DNA from: Sipunculus nudus
Taxonomy: Eukaryota; Annelida; Sipuncula; Golfingiida; Sipunculidae
Reading direction: 5' to 3'
DNA: 64,000 bases
NCBI GenBank assembly: GCA_026874595.1
Contig: CM049306.1
Span: 79,324,142 to 79,388,141 of the forward strand
The notes beneath the pieces were generated by a model that was not told the origin of the DNA, ran no database searches, and worked only from the letters and a program-made list of their open reading frames with translations. Positions 36,892-49,566 of the stretch are shown here, piece by piece (the stretch's first letter is position 1; each line of letters opens with the position of its first letter). Both the position numbers and the translations under genes were made by a program.

Positions 36892-38854
36892 TATAGCAAG
36901 AGACCAGGCGTGAGGACTGGCATTGAGAGACGTCAGCATTTTTCTGTTTCATAACCTGAATTATTTTCACTTACTGTTTGTCGGTTCGATCAAATCTTGT
37001 TTCCAGTTGTCAGTTTGCGTGTGGTGGTCGTGTGACCAGGTACAAGCACGAAGAAAGGTAAAATTCCTCAGTTTGTCTTTTCCTTCTTTTTTTTGGTGAC
37101 TTAATGATAAGGACTAACTAATTAGCATATGTTAATTAACTGCCCAAACACGATAATAAAGCGCCAATGCACACAGCTTAAGGACAAACAAACACACTCG
37201 GGTGTAAACCGGGCCATAGCGCATACTAATGAGGTTGAACCGAGCGTTGAGACTTGGCTAGCTGTCAATCATGTTCCCGTCCTAATGGTAGACCTAAATA
37301 AGGCACTCGTTGGTAAATATGAATGTTGAGCATAATAATAATGCAAAACAGGGTCTCTGGACATGCAAATCACCGAGCTCCGATCACTGGCCGTAATCCT
37401 GGCGAAAACTTGCCATCCGGTTCCCGTAATATGGATTAGAGGAGGCGTTACCGTAATGGACAACAAATCGATCATGAAATGTACCGGCGTAATACTCGGG
37501 ACCAGGAATTCTTACCGTTATTGAGGCGTGCCAGTAAGTAGGAGTTGTACATTAAATATTGGGATGGTTCCCTCTTTGAAATATAATTGTATCCGCTAAT
37601 ATTTCATTTCCCTATATACCTTTACACATGCATTTAAACTAAACTTTGACCGGCTGCGATCAGTGGCGCGAAAGAAAACATAATACAGCCTCCGGTGCTA
37701 CCATAATAAAAGAAGATGGCAACCTAAGTAAATTTATTTATAATTCATTCCAAGTGAATTCTGCTCAACTGATTGCCAGTGTTATCGTATACACAATATC
37801 TCCGGTCAAGTGGTAGGTCTTATTAGGCCAAAATAAAAAAAAAGGTATGGTGCACTTTTTTTCAGAAATCAATGCGGGCGGGCGGTTTTTTTTTTTTATT
37901 TTTAATTTTTTGCTATGTTTCGATAAAAATGACAAATGATTAGGGAAAAGCGTGATAATAACAGATTTATTTTGCTAAACAAGTAAAAGCCCTAAATAAA
38001 AAAAGGAAATTGTATGATTTTATCACCTTGAAAGAAATGTCCGAGCGGTTGCAGCACAAAATTGGTAGGTTTCTATTGAAAATCAAAATAAAAATGTTTA
38101 ATGCGGGGGTTTAAAATTGATGCGGGCGGTGCCTGAGTACCATACCTTTTATTTTTTGGCCTTATGATAACCGGATACCTATGTATTGTATTTATCACAC
38201 ACAGGGATGACAGAATTAGAGCAGATGAGAAAAGAAACTTGTCAACTGGAGCGATTTCGCTGGGATACGGTCACAATGGACAAATGGCTAATAAGATAAT
38301 TCACATTTAATCAGGTGACTATGTAAAAGTATGATAACCATGGTATAACCTTGGATGGTTTTGTCTGTGTGCGCAGAAAAAAAACAAAAGTTTGGCGCCT
38401 TTGTTTAAACTAGCTGAATGAACTCTTTCTCTCATATCTCGATCTCTCTCTCACACACAAACACACACTATATATCTTCCGGATACCCTATAGTGTTCGG
38501 GTGCACAGTCAGATTCCTACGTCATCTACACTTTAAAGCTGGCTTCATGTCAGGCTTAAAAAACAATTTGTTAGACAAGAAGCACTGAGCAGAGCACATG
38601 CAAGGTGTCTCTTTACACTGTTATCATCAATCCTACAAGAGCCTTCGACGCTATCAACAAGATGATTCTTTGCATTATCCTTTGGTGTATCGGATGTCAA
38701 CAGACATTTGTTAAGAATATTGGTAAGAATATTGTGTAATGGGCGGTGCACCCGACATAGTCAACACCTTCATCTGCTTACTGTCTACAGGAGATTGACG
38801 TCATGAAATAGATGGACCTCTGGTATCATCTAGATGGCTACTCTCGTACTACCT
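36892..38854. other. Intergenic DNA in copy A, no gene
   Basis: A 66-codon frame at 37129-37329 is preserved in copy B (47846-48046) with a single residue change, but the whole region is nearly identical between copies, so this is no evidence of coding. It resembles no known family. Contains CT and CA runs near 38,440-38,470. Confidence 0.5.
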
Positions 38855-40976
38855 CAGGGGCGTAGCCAGAGGGGGACCGCAGGGGGCCATGCACCCCCCC
38901 CCCCAAATCCTGGTGGTATCTTTACTCCCCGTCTTCCCGGAATATCACTCAGTCTAATAATGATAAACATTTTTAAAACACAACCATGAAAATCCATGTC
39001 ACTGATATCTGCAGTTTCGGGACTTATTTTCTATACATTTTATTAGGTTTGATCCTGCAGACATTTTTTTGGCTCAGCTGACTACGATCATCTGAGCTAT
39101 ATAGCTATGGTCCTGCCTTCCGTCGGTTAACATGTAAACCGTTTTAAATTGCTGGAGCTAGGAATACAAAATTCAATATTCAGTTAGATGTCATTAAGCT
39201 CTCCTACCAAACCCAAAACTGGGTCACTGCGACTTTGTTCCCTTGAAAAAATTAAGGAAAAACCTCCGTTTTCCAGTAAAAGCCTGCTGTTACACTTCAA
39301 TAGTTTCCTTTTTTAAAATAACAAACGTTTTGTTCATATTTGGCATAGATAATCCTCTATAGATTTCCTGTGTACATGCATAAAATTAGTCAATACAAAT
39401 TGGCATAATTTTTAGAAGTTATGGATCTGAACATAATGTACCTTGTCAAAACATCAGGAAATATGTTTTCTCAATAAACAAGGAAACTGTTAAAGCTTAA
39501 AGCTTTTTTTTCAAGGATAAAAGTTTATCTAATCAAACTTTAATCGTATGCCAGAAGATAGATCAGATATTTTTTTCAAGTTATTAGCATAAATATAATA
39601 CTAGTAACTATACCTTAAATTTTTACCCAAATTTGACCATGGACATTTTTTACCCTGTAAGAACTGATCATTTTTTTTTCACAGAAAAAAAACACATCAT
39701 GATTTATTCTATTGAAATCTGAAAGAAATTATTCAATTACAGTAGCTTTTATTCAAGTTTTCAGACACCATGTGTAGTATAGTTTATAACAAGTCAACCC
39801 AGCCCGGGAAGGTGCAGTGAGTGTCGGAGCCCTCACCTAGTCACCTGTATTGGAACTTACTTCAAACAACGCAGCTAGTTCCCGCTGCTCAGCAGAGCTA
39901 GGCTTCTCCTACAACCCCCCCCCCCCCCTTCTCAATGGAGAGGATGTATAAATAAGTTATGTTATATGTTATTATTTTCTAGGTTAAATTAATTTTTTTC
40001 TAGACTTTTTATAGATAGTGGATTTTTTGAGTGCACATTGAATTATTAGTGTTTGGTTTTGCTGTAAAAGATTGAATGTACATGTTGAGAGGAATTAATT
40101 GCTCCAGAAGAGGTCAAAACTGTTTGCTTTTATTTTTTAACATGTGTGTCAGTATATAATTATAGTTGAGTTAATATTTAGCATAATGATGTTATTTGTT
40201 CCTAATCTAAGCAGGAGTGCCTATACCTGATTTGAAAAGGGTATTTCTTACCAATTTTACTCATTTTTTTATTTTAGTAAATAAAATGAAGCATGTACAT
40301 TGAACTAAAAACCCTATGTATAAACCTTTTTTGGGGAATAGTGATTCAAGGAATAATCTAGAATATACCATATTTTAGCGTTTCATCTTTAAAAAATAAT
40401 TTTCTTTTCAGTTAAGTAAAAGCACTTTATGATTTTAAAAAAAAAGTAGTAAAATAAATTTGTATGCTCAATCTGATATGACCAAACTGAGGATAAATAA
40501 TGATGCAGCTTATAATTCTAAATTAACCTATATTTGCAATTTTTTTGGTATTACATAATTGTCATATTTGTAAATATGAAAATTCAATATGATAACATTT
40601 ATTCATTAAAAAATCGTGACTTCCCTGCCAAACATGGACATGCTAAAAAATGTTTTAATATTAATATAAAATTTCCCTGTCTCAGCAGAAAGTGAAATAA
40701 ACCTATCAGTCGTTTTTGTCAATTTGTGTCTATCTGTAAATATTTCTTATGCAACACGGTATCTCGGAAACCTATACTGCATGGTTCCATGGTAGTCATG
40801 TCAGATTATTAGTTTGGCAATCAAATATTTGGTATTTGATTATCACCAACAACAGGATCATGTTCTCTGAATTTTGGTAATACTAATATATAAAAACAAT
40901 AACAATGGGAATAAGTATATTTTACATTTGCTTACAACTTCCAAAATATACCTGACCGCCGTGACCCATGGGTCCC

Positions 40977-41025
<49 letters not shown>

Positions 41026-41077
41026 TTGCCTTTGCCAAATATTTCGGCCCCCTCCCTCAATCCTAGCTACGCCCCTG
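38855..41077. mobile_element. CAG-ended element, possibly hAT-like (copy A)
   Basis: The left end is CAGGGGCGTAGCCAGAGGGG and the right end, reverse-complemented, is CAGGGGCGTAGCTAGGATTG. They agree for the first 15 or so bases with one change, and G-rich (left) and C-rich (right) runs follow inside. No 8-bp duplication is apparent at the flanks, so the two ends may not be from one insertion. Inside, near 39,068, sits a terminus related to the TIR family at 33.8 kb, which suggests nesting. No transposase frame. Confidence 0.5.
40979..41023. repeat. (AT)n microsatellite, length differs between duplicate copies
   Basis: About 45 bp here. The equivalent site in copy B, near 51,717-51,751, is a shorter interrupted run. 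Confidence 0.9.
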
Positions 41078-41860
41078 CGACCGCTCCTTTTATCCAGAAC
41101 AAAGACCCCATTAAGATCCTCCATGAAACACTTTGCACCTCAGATCGTGCGCTCATGACAACAGCCACTCATGACCACAGCCATGATACACACGACTAAG
41201 GATTATTGGACTGATAACCTACTTTAAGTCTTTACACTAGTCTGTATACAGACATCCACACTTTAGAGCTGGCTTCATGTCAGTGGCTGTCTATCAATCA
41301 TTCTTCGATATGTAAGTTCTGGAGACGCCCAAAACCCCATCCGTCCATTTAAATAGGCCTATCGGAACAGGCTATAGTACTGCACTGCAATGGGGATCCT
41401 TCCTATTGCACTGCCATCGGTGCCAACAGCCACGAAAGAAGTGGTAACCAACCCAAGCATAAGGCAGCGGCATCATGAGATCAAAGTACATGGAAAGCGC
41501 CATCTATCGCGATTCAGGAAATGTACGGGAAAATAAAATAAAATTCAAACCGACAGAAATTGGTATAAACAGGCAAATTTCTCCTTCTTTTTTGATTAAA
41601 AATACTCCTTTTTTAACATGACACACCTGTATCTCTCCTAATTACAGCCATAGGAGAATATCAAATTGCCAAGATATATGGTCATGCCAGAGTTCTTATT
41701 TACTCACGCCATGCAGTAGGTCACATATTTTCTATGGTCTTTGGCCGACGTCAGGTGCCGTTTTTTGTTTTGCAGATAACACCAACGGTCCAGTCAATAA
41801 CCACGGTTGTTTAGTACATAGTTTTGTCACAAGCAGGTTTGCTTCTGACGAGTAGAAATC
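41078..41860 (+). promoter_or_regulatory. Upstream region of first deaminase gene
   Basis: The 780 bp between the CAG-ended element and the start codon are conserved in copy B (51,802-52,584). I see no convincing TATA box at a fixed distance and cannot place the transcription start. A non-coding first exon is possible. No other gene lies here. Confidence 0.35.
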
Positions 41861-44800
41861 ATGGGGGTGCAACATGTGGTATCGCTGGCAGCACTTTTCA
41901 CTTTGCTAGTCGCAGCAAGTTGTTTCCCCAGAAATGAGTATGAATACGCGATTAACCGAGACTGGCTGAAGTTTGAGGAGAGCCTTTTCCGACTGAAAGA
42001 TACGACATTGACTCCGGTACGTACTATGTATTTTTAATCCAGCAAACTTAACATTATCGGTCGGTCATATTTCTTCTTTTTCAATCATCTATTTAATTTA
42101 TGTACGACACTAACGAGTTATTGAACGTGTATCGTAGGAAAAATCACCTTCATTGCCTTCATTAGGGCAATTTATGGCAGCAGGATTATAAATTATGTGT
42201 GTTAAAGTTACAAATAAACTTGACATGTTGCGTTTAAAGTTCCCAAAAACGTAGCATAAATTGCTTTGTATGTTTGTGCAGCAATAACCACAAATGACTT
42301 TAAATGGCGCCCAAAAGAGATCAATGTTCGTCTTAAGGATCAGCATGATAAAGAACTGATATAGGATCACTCCGAGACTATTTATGGCTGCCTCCGCCTG
42401 TCCTTGGCATATTGCACTTCCTCATTAATATTATTTCTATGCGATTTTGGGGAGCGTTGTGGTCGATAGTAAAGAGCAATGCTGCAGCCTTTGATCTCTG
42501 ATTAAACAGGCAACAGTAAATAGTAGTAGTTGTGGCTGATTCCTGCTCTCCGGTTTTAACTATGTGATGATGCATCGTCCGCCGTCCACTGTCATTTTCC
42601 TACTTTTTGTCCGCAAGGAAGCATCTTGCTAATCGCTGAAACAGTTTGCATTTAGCGTACACTTAAAGCACGGTTTTCTCTGCTGTTTTCCAACGCTTCT
42701 TATTAAAATACAGTCACCACACGGTGAATTACACTTACAGACACTTAAGTTGTTTATTTTTCAATCAAAAGATGTATTGCAGACACACCAGTTTTTACCA
42801 TAATAAGCAAAGATGCTGAATATGTTTCATTTTAGGATGAGGCCACAGTAGACCAGTACCTGAGTTACCTGAAATGGCAGGAGTTTCAGGCCACACGGCC
42901 GGCAATCCCGCCCCTTCGGCCAATAGAGGAAACCCTTCCATACATCCTGCAATCTGAACTTTTTCAAGTCTTAAAACCACTGCCGAAAGGAGGTGATATG
43001 CATGGCCATGAGAGTGAGTATACATGCAAACACAACAAACATATGATTGTGTCCTTCAGAGCGGATAACTCTTAATCTTCTGTCTGGGAAAACCAATAAT
43101 TACCTCATATTAAGCAATTTTGAAATGTTTATATATCGCTTATTTTCTTTTTTTTTATAGATCATATGTTGAGTAAACGAGTGCTACTTGACATAGTTTG
43201 GGAATCGGAAGATTTTCAGCACCTGTACATGTTACCTGAGAATGCATCAACTCCGTATCGGCTCGACTTCTTCATTAATCCTCCAGAAGGGGAAGGCTGG
43301 TTTAACGTCAGAGACAGCGGTTTATCCAAAGAAGACATCTACCGGACCCAAGTGTTCATTGAAATCATGGACGACAATGCCAAACGGTACCCCACGGACA
43401 GCCGGGAACGATGGAAGCAAATGAATCCTCTTTGGGGTAGAGGTTCGTATCAGCTAATCAGCAATGTTAAGATCAGACCAGAGTACGTGTGGAAAATGTT
43501 AGAGACTGCAATGGAAGATGGGGTACAATACATGGAGACTCGACGTAGTTTGGGAGGTTATATGTACGTGCTGGACCCCTCTCCAGAATACGAACCAAAC
43601 AACGGTAAACATGTAATTGATGTGTATGATGGAGAACTCGATGTCAATATTACCTTTGATGTGGTGTCAAATTTTACACAACACCATCCGTCCTTCATTG
43701 GTTATAAGAATATCATACATTCGAGTCGCTGGAGACCCGCAGACCAGATACAACAAGAATTAGAACGCGCGCTCAGATTCCATCAGAAGTTTCCAGATAA
43801 AATCGTTGGCTACGATCTGGTGTCAGAAGAGGATAATGGCCGTTCCCACCTCTTCTTCTTGAAGAACTTTCTAACCCTTTACGATGATCAGACACAAAGA
43901 AGTAAGTTTGATTTGTACTTACACACAGCAGAGACTAATTTCCCAAATGACTTGCGCACGAGTGACCCTGACGACGACCCAGTTGCAACTTTGGAGAATA
44001 CATATGAATCTATCCTCCTTGGTGCAAACAGAGTGGGTCACGGCATTGGTTTCTTCAAGCATCCGTATTTACTGGAGATTATCAAGGAGAGGCGAGTTGC
44101 CATAGAAACATGCCCAGTCAGCAATCAGCTTCTTGGATTTATGGCAGATTTGCGAAATCACCCTGCACTGAACTACATCCGCTCTGGGATACCTGTTGTT
44201 ATGGGATCAGACGATCCTGGGACCTTTGGGTACGACCATTTCACCGTCGATTGGTACATGGCTTATTTGGGATGGGGCCTCGACTTGGCCGACCTTAGGC
44301 AGTTAGCAAGAGATTCGTTAAACCACAGTGCTCTGGACGTGCAGGAGAAAGTTGAAGCCTTCATCAAATGGGAACTCAGTTGGACGCAGTTCATCACAGA
44401 CACACGAGTTCGCGCCTGTTCCACAACCTTTCCTGGTCCTCCAGTGTTTTCTCGCATACTTCCTGATGAAGGAAGTCTGGATGATCCTACGAAGGTCTAT
44501 ATATTTGGCCATGGATTTGAAATTGGTATTTGCAGAATTGTGCTCTGCCGGTTCGGGGACCTTATATCTCCAGCTACTAGATTGGTATCAAATCAGCTGA
44601 TCATCTGCGATTCTCCAGTGCCCATTGCATCAAAAATAAAGGAAGAATCGAATGACTACAGATATCATCCGAAATTTGGTTTCTTGACGAAAGGCTCTCA
44701 GAAGACTAATAAACAGGACACCACTGTTCCAGTGCTGGTTTCATTTGACGGAGGCCAGAACTTTGTCGATGTGGGTCACAACTTCACATATAGATACAAC

Positions 44801-44905
44801 ACGTATATACCACAACAGAATGAGGTGCACTCTCGGGGCACGGCCTTGGGTTCACTTATTGGTTTTACTGTTCTTTTAATCCCATTGGTTAATTATCTGA
44901 TCTAA
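41861..44905 (+). CDS. Secreted ADGF/ADA2-type adenosine deaminase with IPT/TIG domain and GPI-like tail (copy A)
   Basis: Three exons, 41861-42016, 42836-43013 and 43161-44905, encode 692 residues. Donors are GTACGT and GTGAGT, acceptors TTTTAG and TTATAG. Intron phases are 0 and 1; codon 112 (Asn) is split. The start has A at -3 and G at +4. Residues 1-20 form a signal peptide. The deaminase part shows PKGGDMHGH (zinc-type His108 and His110), MET at 236-238, HTAET (His366, catalytic-type Glu369), VGHG (His405) and GSDDP (Asp462-463). The family converts extracellular adenosine to inosine and acts in growth and immune signalling. Residues ~539-658 (44441-44800) form an IPT/TIG domain, with Cys574 and Cys594 and the SFDGGQNF...NFTY ending. 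The last ~20 residues are hydrophobic with no charge, preceded by SRGTA, as in GPI signals. N-glycosylation sequons at 139, 274, 282, 499 and 652 support secretion. Human ADA2 is about 510 residues, so the extra length is the TIG and tail. Departures: HTAET for the usual HAGET, and Asn at the third position after the HxH. Confidence 0.92.
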
Positions 44906-45108
44906 TTAAAATTAAAAAGAAGCCACAGCTTGGTTCCACAATTAGCGGAGCTACCAGTAACACATAATGTGATCGGTCAGTGGCAATGTAACCTTCCATT
45001 ATCTCGGATATTTTACTATGATTGTTCCCCATTCGTACAGTCATTAAAGGGGCCCAACCACCTATAAAGCATGTTGAATTAACATGAAAAAAAGCTGCTT
45101 CCCTTTAA

Positions 45109-45114
45109 AATAAA
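45109..45114 (+). promoter_or_regulatory. Polyadenylation signal AATAAA, first deaminase gene
   Basis: Lies about 204 bp after the stop codon and is conserved in copy B. A second AATAAA about 545 bp further on, near 45,656, is an alternative. Confidence 0.5.
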
Positions 45115-45671
45115 GTCTGAACCTGCAAAAATATTGCCTTGAAATCGTTTGCTTACTCCTGTAAACGAGTGTTAAAAACGAGACCGGGCGCGATCATATG
45201 TGTCAACATAAACACAGCGCCTTGGGCTGTGTGCTTTGCAGAGCCACAATACGTGTCAATCAGGAGGTCCCCTAACTGACTTAGCCCAAAAAAATATAAT
45301 ACATGTTCCCGGAGGGTGAAACACCGCATTTTGTGGCTCCCAATTGGAACACCAGTCACGCGGCCTTGTTATCTTAAACATACACACGTGGACTGTGTTT
45401 ATCAACACGCAGAGCCATTACAAGGGGATAAAGAGCCGTGTGCGAGGTACTGAGGTTGGTTGCTGGGATGGTTTTGCTGGGATACTTTCGTATAAAGCAA
45501 AACTGAACTGATAGTGTGAAAGAATAGGCTCAATATTGCTCCTGATTATGTCTCTTTAAGTTCGGAAAGAAAGACTGAAGCGTCTTTCAGTTTACATATC
45601 TGTATAAGAGAAACAGGAATAATACTATGTATATATAACCAAATCATTAGTACAAAATAAAGTAGACTTTA
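45115..45671. other. 3' flank of first deaminase gene up to the duplication junction
   Basis: Conserved in copy B. The 68-codon minus-strand frame at 45153-45359 is not supported as a gene. Ends at the blunt junction 45671/45672. Confidence 0.5.
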
Positions 45672-46859
45672 CATATCCTCTCTAGCTATTCGTCTCGTAT
45701 GTACCCCCCCCCCCCCCCCAGAATAATTAAAAAATTGATACAAAAGCTCCAGTATCTGTATAACCAATTCACTTATCGCCATTTTTCTTTGCATGTATAT
45801 TGATCATGGGGTGTTACATCAGTTCCTGTACACTGGTGGTGCCACCTGTATTTCTTGGTCTATTTTCGAGACCTTCAAATGAAGCGGTCATTTGGTAACA
45901 GGATACAAGTCGTAACCAATTGACCTAGAAAATTCTAACTAGATATCCTTCGAGTTTCTAGGCAACTCTCCTTGGAAACCTGAAATTAGGTCATAATGAC
46001 CTATATTTAATGAATTACGGGCTGAAAACATGATTTTTAAGCACTCAGTGAGTCAGATAGGGCACATATTGTTTCCATTTGGCCTAGAATCTTGTAACCT
46101 GACTTTCAGGGAGGCCCATAAAAATATCCTTGGACACCTAAAATAAATTCATTGTGACCTATTTTCTGAAAAGTCTGTGAAAGAACATAATTTTAACCCT
46201 CTATTAGTCAGATGGGCAGACCTTGTAGCAGCTGGATGAAGCATTAGGTCACTGTAACCTACCGGTATATCTAAGGTCTATTAGCAAAATGCATGATTTT
46301 AAGCACTCTAGAGTCATTTTACCCATTGTTCAAGGAACCTTGAATTCAGCTGAGCGTCATCGCCTATAGGCCACCTGTTTATGCATTACAACGGCGAGTT
46401 CAGTTTTGCTATACTGCCAGCAACCCGACCTCGCAACAAGTGACCCGTTGGTCATGACATTCAGCTGATAAGAACAGTCTATAATGTTGAAATGTTAAAG
46501 TGCTAAAAGCACAAAAGTACACATTACTCGCACAAGATAGGTCACAGTGGCCAAAATTATGGTATGCGCCAATATTTACCAAAGACCTACCTGGATATTA
46601 GGTTAAAGAAATAATTTCTAGGTCAAGCGGTAATGATTTATGCCCTGTTAACTCCTGGCCAGCTGTAATTTCTTATTAAATAAACATACAATAAAGATAT
46701 GCGTGAAAATATGGAAAATGTATCCGCTAGACCAAGAATCATCTTACATCACATCCATGGACTTCCATAAAAAAATCTACTTGTAAACCTGAAATAAGGT
46801 CACTGTGGCTTAAATCCTATGAGCTATGTACATCCAGGGAGGTCCTAGGCAAATCTCCT

Positions 46860-49566
46860 GTGATTTTTTTTTTGTGTAAAGGTAACCGCCTCCATTTTTT
46901 AATGCTTACTTAACTACATATGTGTACATCTGCAGAATTCCAATCTGGCTTCGTACTACGTGACAGGGCAGTATCACATGCTTCCTCTCATTTTATATCC
47001 TTGCGTTAACCAGGCCAGGTGACTATTGCACCTGCGGACCCTGGGTGCGTAATCATCCCCATTATTGGGTCATACTACCGAGACCCCGAAAGGCGCACTC
47101 GTTTGCAAGTGAAATACGGCCGTTGGGCCGTTGTTAAAATATCGCATGGATCTGTCTGAAATGTGGCAGGCCTATTTATCATAGATAGCCCTTTCAACTG
47201 TGGAAGACTGGTGGCGCCATCTACATTTTCTTTATTTTTTACGCATTATAATTATTATTATTATTATTATTATCATTATTTTGTACTCAGAAATCACAGC
47301 TGGCCAACAGTTATCAAGGCACAAATCGTAACTGCTGACGCAAAAACGTTGCAAGACCCTGCGAGGAAATTGATATTAAATAAAATGATTATAGGTCGAA
47401 AATGATTATAGGTTACAATTTGTGACTTTTCGAGCGGACGGACGGACGACGGACAAATGATGATCGCTTAAGCTCAGATGACCATAGCTAATCTGAGATA
47501 AAAACCGGGGAAAAACTGTGAGTATTTAAGAAATCTTTCTTTCACTGGGCATATCAATTATTCAGTAGAACTTCTGTTTAAGGCCACTCTTGGGAAGTGG
47601 CCTTAATATAGCAAGAGACCAGGCGTGAGGACTGGCATTGAGAAACGTCAGCATTTTTCTGTTTCATAACCTGAATTATTTTCACTTACTGTTTGTCGGT
47701 TCGATCAAATCTTGTTTCCAGTTGTCAGTTTGCGTGTGGTGGTCGTGTGACCAGGTACAAGCACGAAGAAAGGTAAAATTCCGCAGTTTGTCTTTTCCTT
47801 CTTTTATTTTTGGTGACTTAATGATAAGGACTAACTAATTAGCATATGTTAATTAACTGCCCAAACACGATAATAAAGCGCCAATGCACACAGCTTAAGG
47901 ACAAACAAACACACTCGGGTGTAAACCGGGCCATAGCGCATACTAATGAGGTTGAACCGAGCGTTGAGACTTGGCTAGCTGTCAATCATGTTCCCGTCCT
48001 AATGGTAGACCTAAATCAGGCACTCGTTGGTAAATATGAATGTTGAGCATAATAATTATGTAAAACAGGGTCTCTGGACATGCAAATCACCGAGCTTCGA
48101 TCACTGGCCGTAATCCTGGCGAAAACTTGCCATCCGGTCCCCGTAATATGGATTAGAGGAGGCGTTACCGTAATGGACAACAAATCGATCATGAAATGTA
48201 CCGGCGTAATACTCGGGACCAGGAATTCTTTCCGTTATTGAGGCGTGCCAGTAAGTAGGAGTTGTACATTAAATATTAGGATGGTTCCCTCTTTGAAATA
48301 TAATTGTATCCGCTAATATTTCATTTCCCTATATACCTTTACACATGCATTTAAACTAAACTTTGACCGGCTGCGATCAGTGGCGCGAAAGAAAACATAA
48401 TACAGCCTCCCGTGCTACCATAATAAAAGAAGATGGCAACCTAAGTAAATTTATTTATAATTCATTCCAAGTGAATTCTGCTAAACTGATTGCCAGTGTT
48501 ATCGTATACACAATATCTCCGGTCAAGTGGTAGGTCTTATTAGGCCAAAATAAAAAAAGGTATGGTGCACTTTTTTTCAGAAATCAATGCGGGCGGGCGG
48601 TTTTTTTTATTTTTAATTTTTTGCTATGTTTCGATAAAAATGACAAATGATTAGGGAAAAGCATGATAATAACAGATTTATTTTGCTAAACAAGTAAAAA
48701 CCCTAAATAAAAAAAGGAAATTGTATGATTTTATCACCTAGAAAGAAATGTCCGAGCGGTTGCAGCACAAAATTGGTAGGTTTCTATTGAAAATCAAAAT
48801 AAAAATGTTTAATGCGGGGGTTTAAAATTGATGCGGGCGGTGCCTGAGTACCATACCTTTTATTTTTTGGCCTTATGATAACCGGATACCTATGTATTGT
48901 ATTTATCATACACAGGGATGACAGAATTAGAGCAGATGAGAAAAGAAACTTGTCAACTGGAGCGATTTCGCTGGGATACGGTCACAATGGACAAATGGCT
49001 AATAAGATCATTCACATTTAATCAGGTGACTATGTAAAAGTATGATAACCATGGTATAACCTTGGATGGTTTTGTCTGTGTGTGCAGAAAAAAAAACAAA
49101 AGTTTGGCGGCTTTGTTTAAACTAGCTTAATGAACTCTTTCTCTCATATCTCGATCTCTCTCACACACACAAACTTACGCTATATATCTTCCGGATACCC
49201 TATAGTGTTCGGGTGCACAGTCCGATTCCTACTTCATCTACACTTTAAAGCTGGCTTCATGTCAGGCTTAAAAAACAATTTGTTAGAAATGAAGCACTGA
49301 GCAGAGCACATGCAAGGTGTCTCTTTACACTGTAATCATCAATCCTACAAGGGCCTTCGACGCTATCAACAAGATGATTCTTTGCATTATCCTTGGGTGT
49401 ATCGGATGTCAACAGACATTTGTTAAGAATATTGGTAAGAATATTGTGTAATGGGCGGTGCACCCGACATAGTCAACACCTTCATCTGCTTACTGTCTAC
49501 AGGAGATTGACGTCATGAAATAGATGGACCTCTGGTATCATCTAGATGGCTACTCTCGTACTACCT
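46860..49566. other. Intergenic DNA in copy B, no gene
   Basis: Counterpart of about 36,140-38,854: an ATT-rich run near 47,251-47,281, the right terminus of the TIR element near 47,434-47,490, the hairpin at 47578-47606 and the same unassigned 66-codon frame. Nothing additional is seen. Confidence 0.5.

Larger units (their letters stand above)
34667..45671 (+). repeat. Segmental tandem duplication, copy A (11,005 bp)
   Basis: Matches copy B in the same orientation over essentially its full length, with scattered single-base and small indel differences. It contains the right two-thirds of the TIR element, intergenic DNA, a CAG-ended element and one complete adenosine deaminase gene. The sequence at its right edge runs straight into the start of copy B with no spacer. 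Relative to copy B it has about 304 extra bp (35,834-36,137), lacks about 27 bp near 40,029 and has a longer AT run. Confidence 0.95.

Noticed and set aside
37129-37329. 66-codon frame conserved in both duplicate copies
   Set aside because: Its conservation is no greater than that of the surrounding non-coding DNA, which is nearly identical between copies, and it matches no known family.
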